DNA of 64,000 nt from contig NZ_CM011002.1 of assembly GCF_000158095.2 (NCBI RefSeq), positions 3,009,203 through 3,073,202 on the forward strand, given 5' to 3'. The notes under the pieces were generated by a model. That model did no database searches. It was given only the letters and a program-made list of their open reading frames with translations, and had not been told where the DNA came from. Source of the stretch: Roseibium alexandrii DFL-11. GTDB lineage: Bacteria > Pseudomonadota > Alphaproteobacteria > Rhizobiales > Stappiaceae. Shown here piece after piece: positions 62,732-64,000 of this stretch (within the stretch, counting starts at the first letter, position 1; the number at the start of each line of letters is the position of its first letter). The position numbers and the translations under genes were made by a program.

Positions 62732-64000
62732 TCCGCCGCCTCCTGAGTGAGCACTGCCATCGGCTTGAACTCGTGCTTGTCCTTGCCTGAAACACGCTCC
62801 GACCATGGATCGACCTGGGCAAACTTCTGGGAGAAGACAAAGCGGTCATAATAGGCTTTGCGCTTGTCCGTATCGTCCATGATCTGACGGCGGATCTCGT
62901 CATAGCCGATGCGTTTGGCCCACTTGTAGATCCGTTCCAGGTAGTGGCCCTGCTCCCGGTACATTTGCGTGAGCGCGACGATATGTTCGAGCGCCTCGTC
63001 TTCGGTTGTGACGAGACCGAGAATTTCCGTGCCCTTGATGTCGAGCCCGGCAGCGCCCGCAAAGTGAATTTCAAAGCCGCTGTCGACACAGACAACCCCG
63101 ATGTCCTTGCAGGTGGCTTCCGCGCAGTTTCGCGGGCACCCGGAGACAGCCAGCTTCAGTTTGGCCGGTGTCCAGGAGCCCCACATGAATTTCTCGATCC
63201 GTATGCCGAAACCTGTGGAGTCCTGTGTTCCGAACCGGCACCAGTCCGTGCCGACACATGTCTTCACGGTCCGAAGGCCTTTCGCATAGGCCTGACCTGA
63301 CACGAACCCGGCCTTGCCGAGATCGGCCCACACGGCGGGCAGGTCTTCTTTCTTGATGCCCAGCATGTCGATGCGCTGACCGCCGGTGCATTTCACTGCC
63401 GGAATATTGAACTTGTCGACCACATCGGCAATGGCACGCAGCTCCTTGGAGGACGTCATCCCGCCCCACATGCGCGGAACGACCGAATAGGTCCCGTCCT
63501 TCTGGATGTTGGCGTGGACGCGCTCGTTGATGAAGCGCGACTGATAATCATCCGCATATTCATCCGGCCACTCGCTGACGAGATAGTAGTTCAGTGCCGG
63601 ACGACACTTGGCGCAGCCGCCGGAAGTGGTCCATTCCAGATCTTGCATCACGGCCGGAATGGTCGTCAGTCCCTTGGACTTGATCAACCGGCGGACATCC
63701 GAATGCCCGAGATGCGTGCAGCCGCACATCGGCGTGACAGCCGCCGGATTGTAAGCATCGCCCAAGGTTACCTGCATGAGCTGTTCGACCAGTCCTGTAC
63801 AAGTGCCGCACGATGCCGAGGCCTTGGTGTGAGCGCGCACGTCATCAAGGGTGGTCAGGCCCTTGTCAGTGAGCGCGCCAACGATTTTCGATTTGCATAC
63901 GCCGTTGCAGCCGCAGATTTCCGCATCATCCGGCAAGGCTGCAACGGCCGCCGTAGGGTCCAGGGGGGCGCCCCCCTGATACGCCTGGCCGAAAATCAGG
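62728..64000 (-). CDS. nirB: Nitrite reductase large subunit, C-terminal part (truncated by window edge)
   Basis: The visible 424 codons are the C-terminal half of NirB, open through the window edge. They include a BFD-like [2Fe-2S] domain (ICGCNGVCKSKIVGALTDKG), a second cysteine-rich repeat (CGCTHLGHSDVRRLIKSKG), a sulfite/nitrite reductase half domain (YSVVPRMWGGMTSSKELRA, KCTGGQRIDMLGIKKED) and the siroheme/[4Fe-4S] ligands CVGTDWCRFGTQDS and SGCPRNCAEATCKDIGVV. The NADH-binding N terminus lies beyond 64000. It is first in the part of the nirB-nirD-nasA-cysG operon seen here and makes ammonium from nitrite. Confidence 0.93.
   Translation of the reverse strand, partial: LIFGQAYQGGAPLDPTAAVAALPDDAEICGCNGVCKSKIVGALTDKGLTTLDDVRAHTKASASCGTCTGLVEQLMQVTLGDAYNPAAVTPMCGCTHLGHSDVRRLIKSKGLTTIPAVMQDLEWTTSGGCAKCRPALNYYLVSEWPDEYADDYQSRFINERVHANIQKDGTYSVVPRMWGGMTSSKELRAIADVVDKFNIPAVKCTGGQRIDMLGIKKEDLPAVWADLGKAGFVSGQAYAKGLRTVKTCVGTDWCRFGTQDSTGFGIRIEKFMWGSWTPAKLKLAVSGCPRNCAEATCKDIGVVCVDSGFEIHFAGAAGLDIKGTEILGLVTTEDEALEHIVALTQMYREQGHYLERIYKWAKRIGYDEIRRQIMDDTDKRKAYYDRFVFSQKFAQVDPWSERVSGKDKHEFKPMAVLTQEAAE

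Overview
The window looks like chromosome from a free-living marine alphaproteobacterium of the Hyphomicrobiales/Rhodobacterales sphere. The gene set and sequence style resemble Stappiaceae (Roseibium/Labrenzia-type), but that is inference. Support comes from an alphaproteobacterial RirA iron regulator with its exact cysteine spacing, a choXWV-betIAB osmoprotectant locus, DUF2849 and DUF934 sulfur genes, and IalB and BA14K family envelope proteins. Nearly all coding sequence is of one moderately high GC type. The exception is a visibly AT-rich gene at 10.36-12.66 kb. I saw no IS element, tRNA, rRNA, CRISPR array or phage gene.

Layout. 0-8 kb: polyamine block. potF, potG and potH (cut by the window edge) form a putrescine importer. 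Two gamma-glutamylputrescine-synthetase-like enzymes and a class III aminotransferase follow, with a GntR/FCD regulator between them and palindromic GTGATCAC sites on both sides of it. 7.9-9.9 kb: ampR divergent from a class A beta-lactamase. 9.9-12.7 kb: a frameshifted 3' fragment of the DUF934 gene, then a horizontally acquired-looking membrane/spermidine-synthase-like fusion. 12.7-17.6 kb: assimilatory sulfate operon cysG-DUF2849-cysI-cysH-DUF934. 18-26.8 kb: mixed housekeeping genes (IalB-like protein, gamma-glutamyltransferase, thiolase, glycosyltransferase, degenerate HD-GYP protein, flavoprotein, YaiI, BA14K, cold-shock protein) and a candidate small RNA near 21.5-21.7 kb. 26.9-33.9 kb: choline uptake (choXWV) and oxidation to glycine betaine (betIAB). 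34-39.6 kb: class III adenylate cyclase, hemP with an iron-responsive operator, rirA, a LacI regulator, a BaiN-like flavoprotein and a divergent Ham1-like pyrophosphatase. 39.6-44.3 kb: branched-chain amino acid ABC transporter livGFHMK. 45-53.4 kb: GGDEF/EAL protein, kynureninase, L-serine dehydratase, and an aspartate:alanine antiporter with aspartate 4-decarboxylase. 53.4-58 kb: GntR regulator and an operon of aminotransferase, anhydro-MurNAc kinase and FAD oxidoreductase. 58.2-64 kb: assimilatory nitrate/nitrite reduction operon nirB(partial)-nirD-nasA-cysG2.

How it works together. The block is rich in nitrogen and sulfur scavenging: polyamines, choline, branched-chain amino acids, tryptophan products, serine, aspartate, nitrate and sulfate. 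The two siroheme-dependent reductase operons each carry their own cysG. Recurrent stem-loops follow the binding-protein genes potF and choX and probably raise binding protein relative to membrane subunits.

No plainly novel multi-gene system stands out. The observations most worth a second look are the DUF934 duplication scar next to the acquired gene, the paired operators in the polyamine block, the unannotated candidate sRNA, the RirA-type box in front of hemP, and the unusual aminotransferase-AnmK-FAD operon. All positions and family calls come from reading the sequence; no database search was run.
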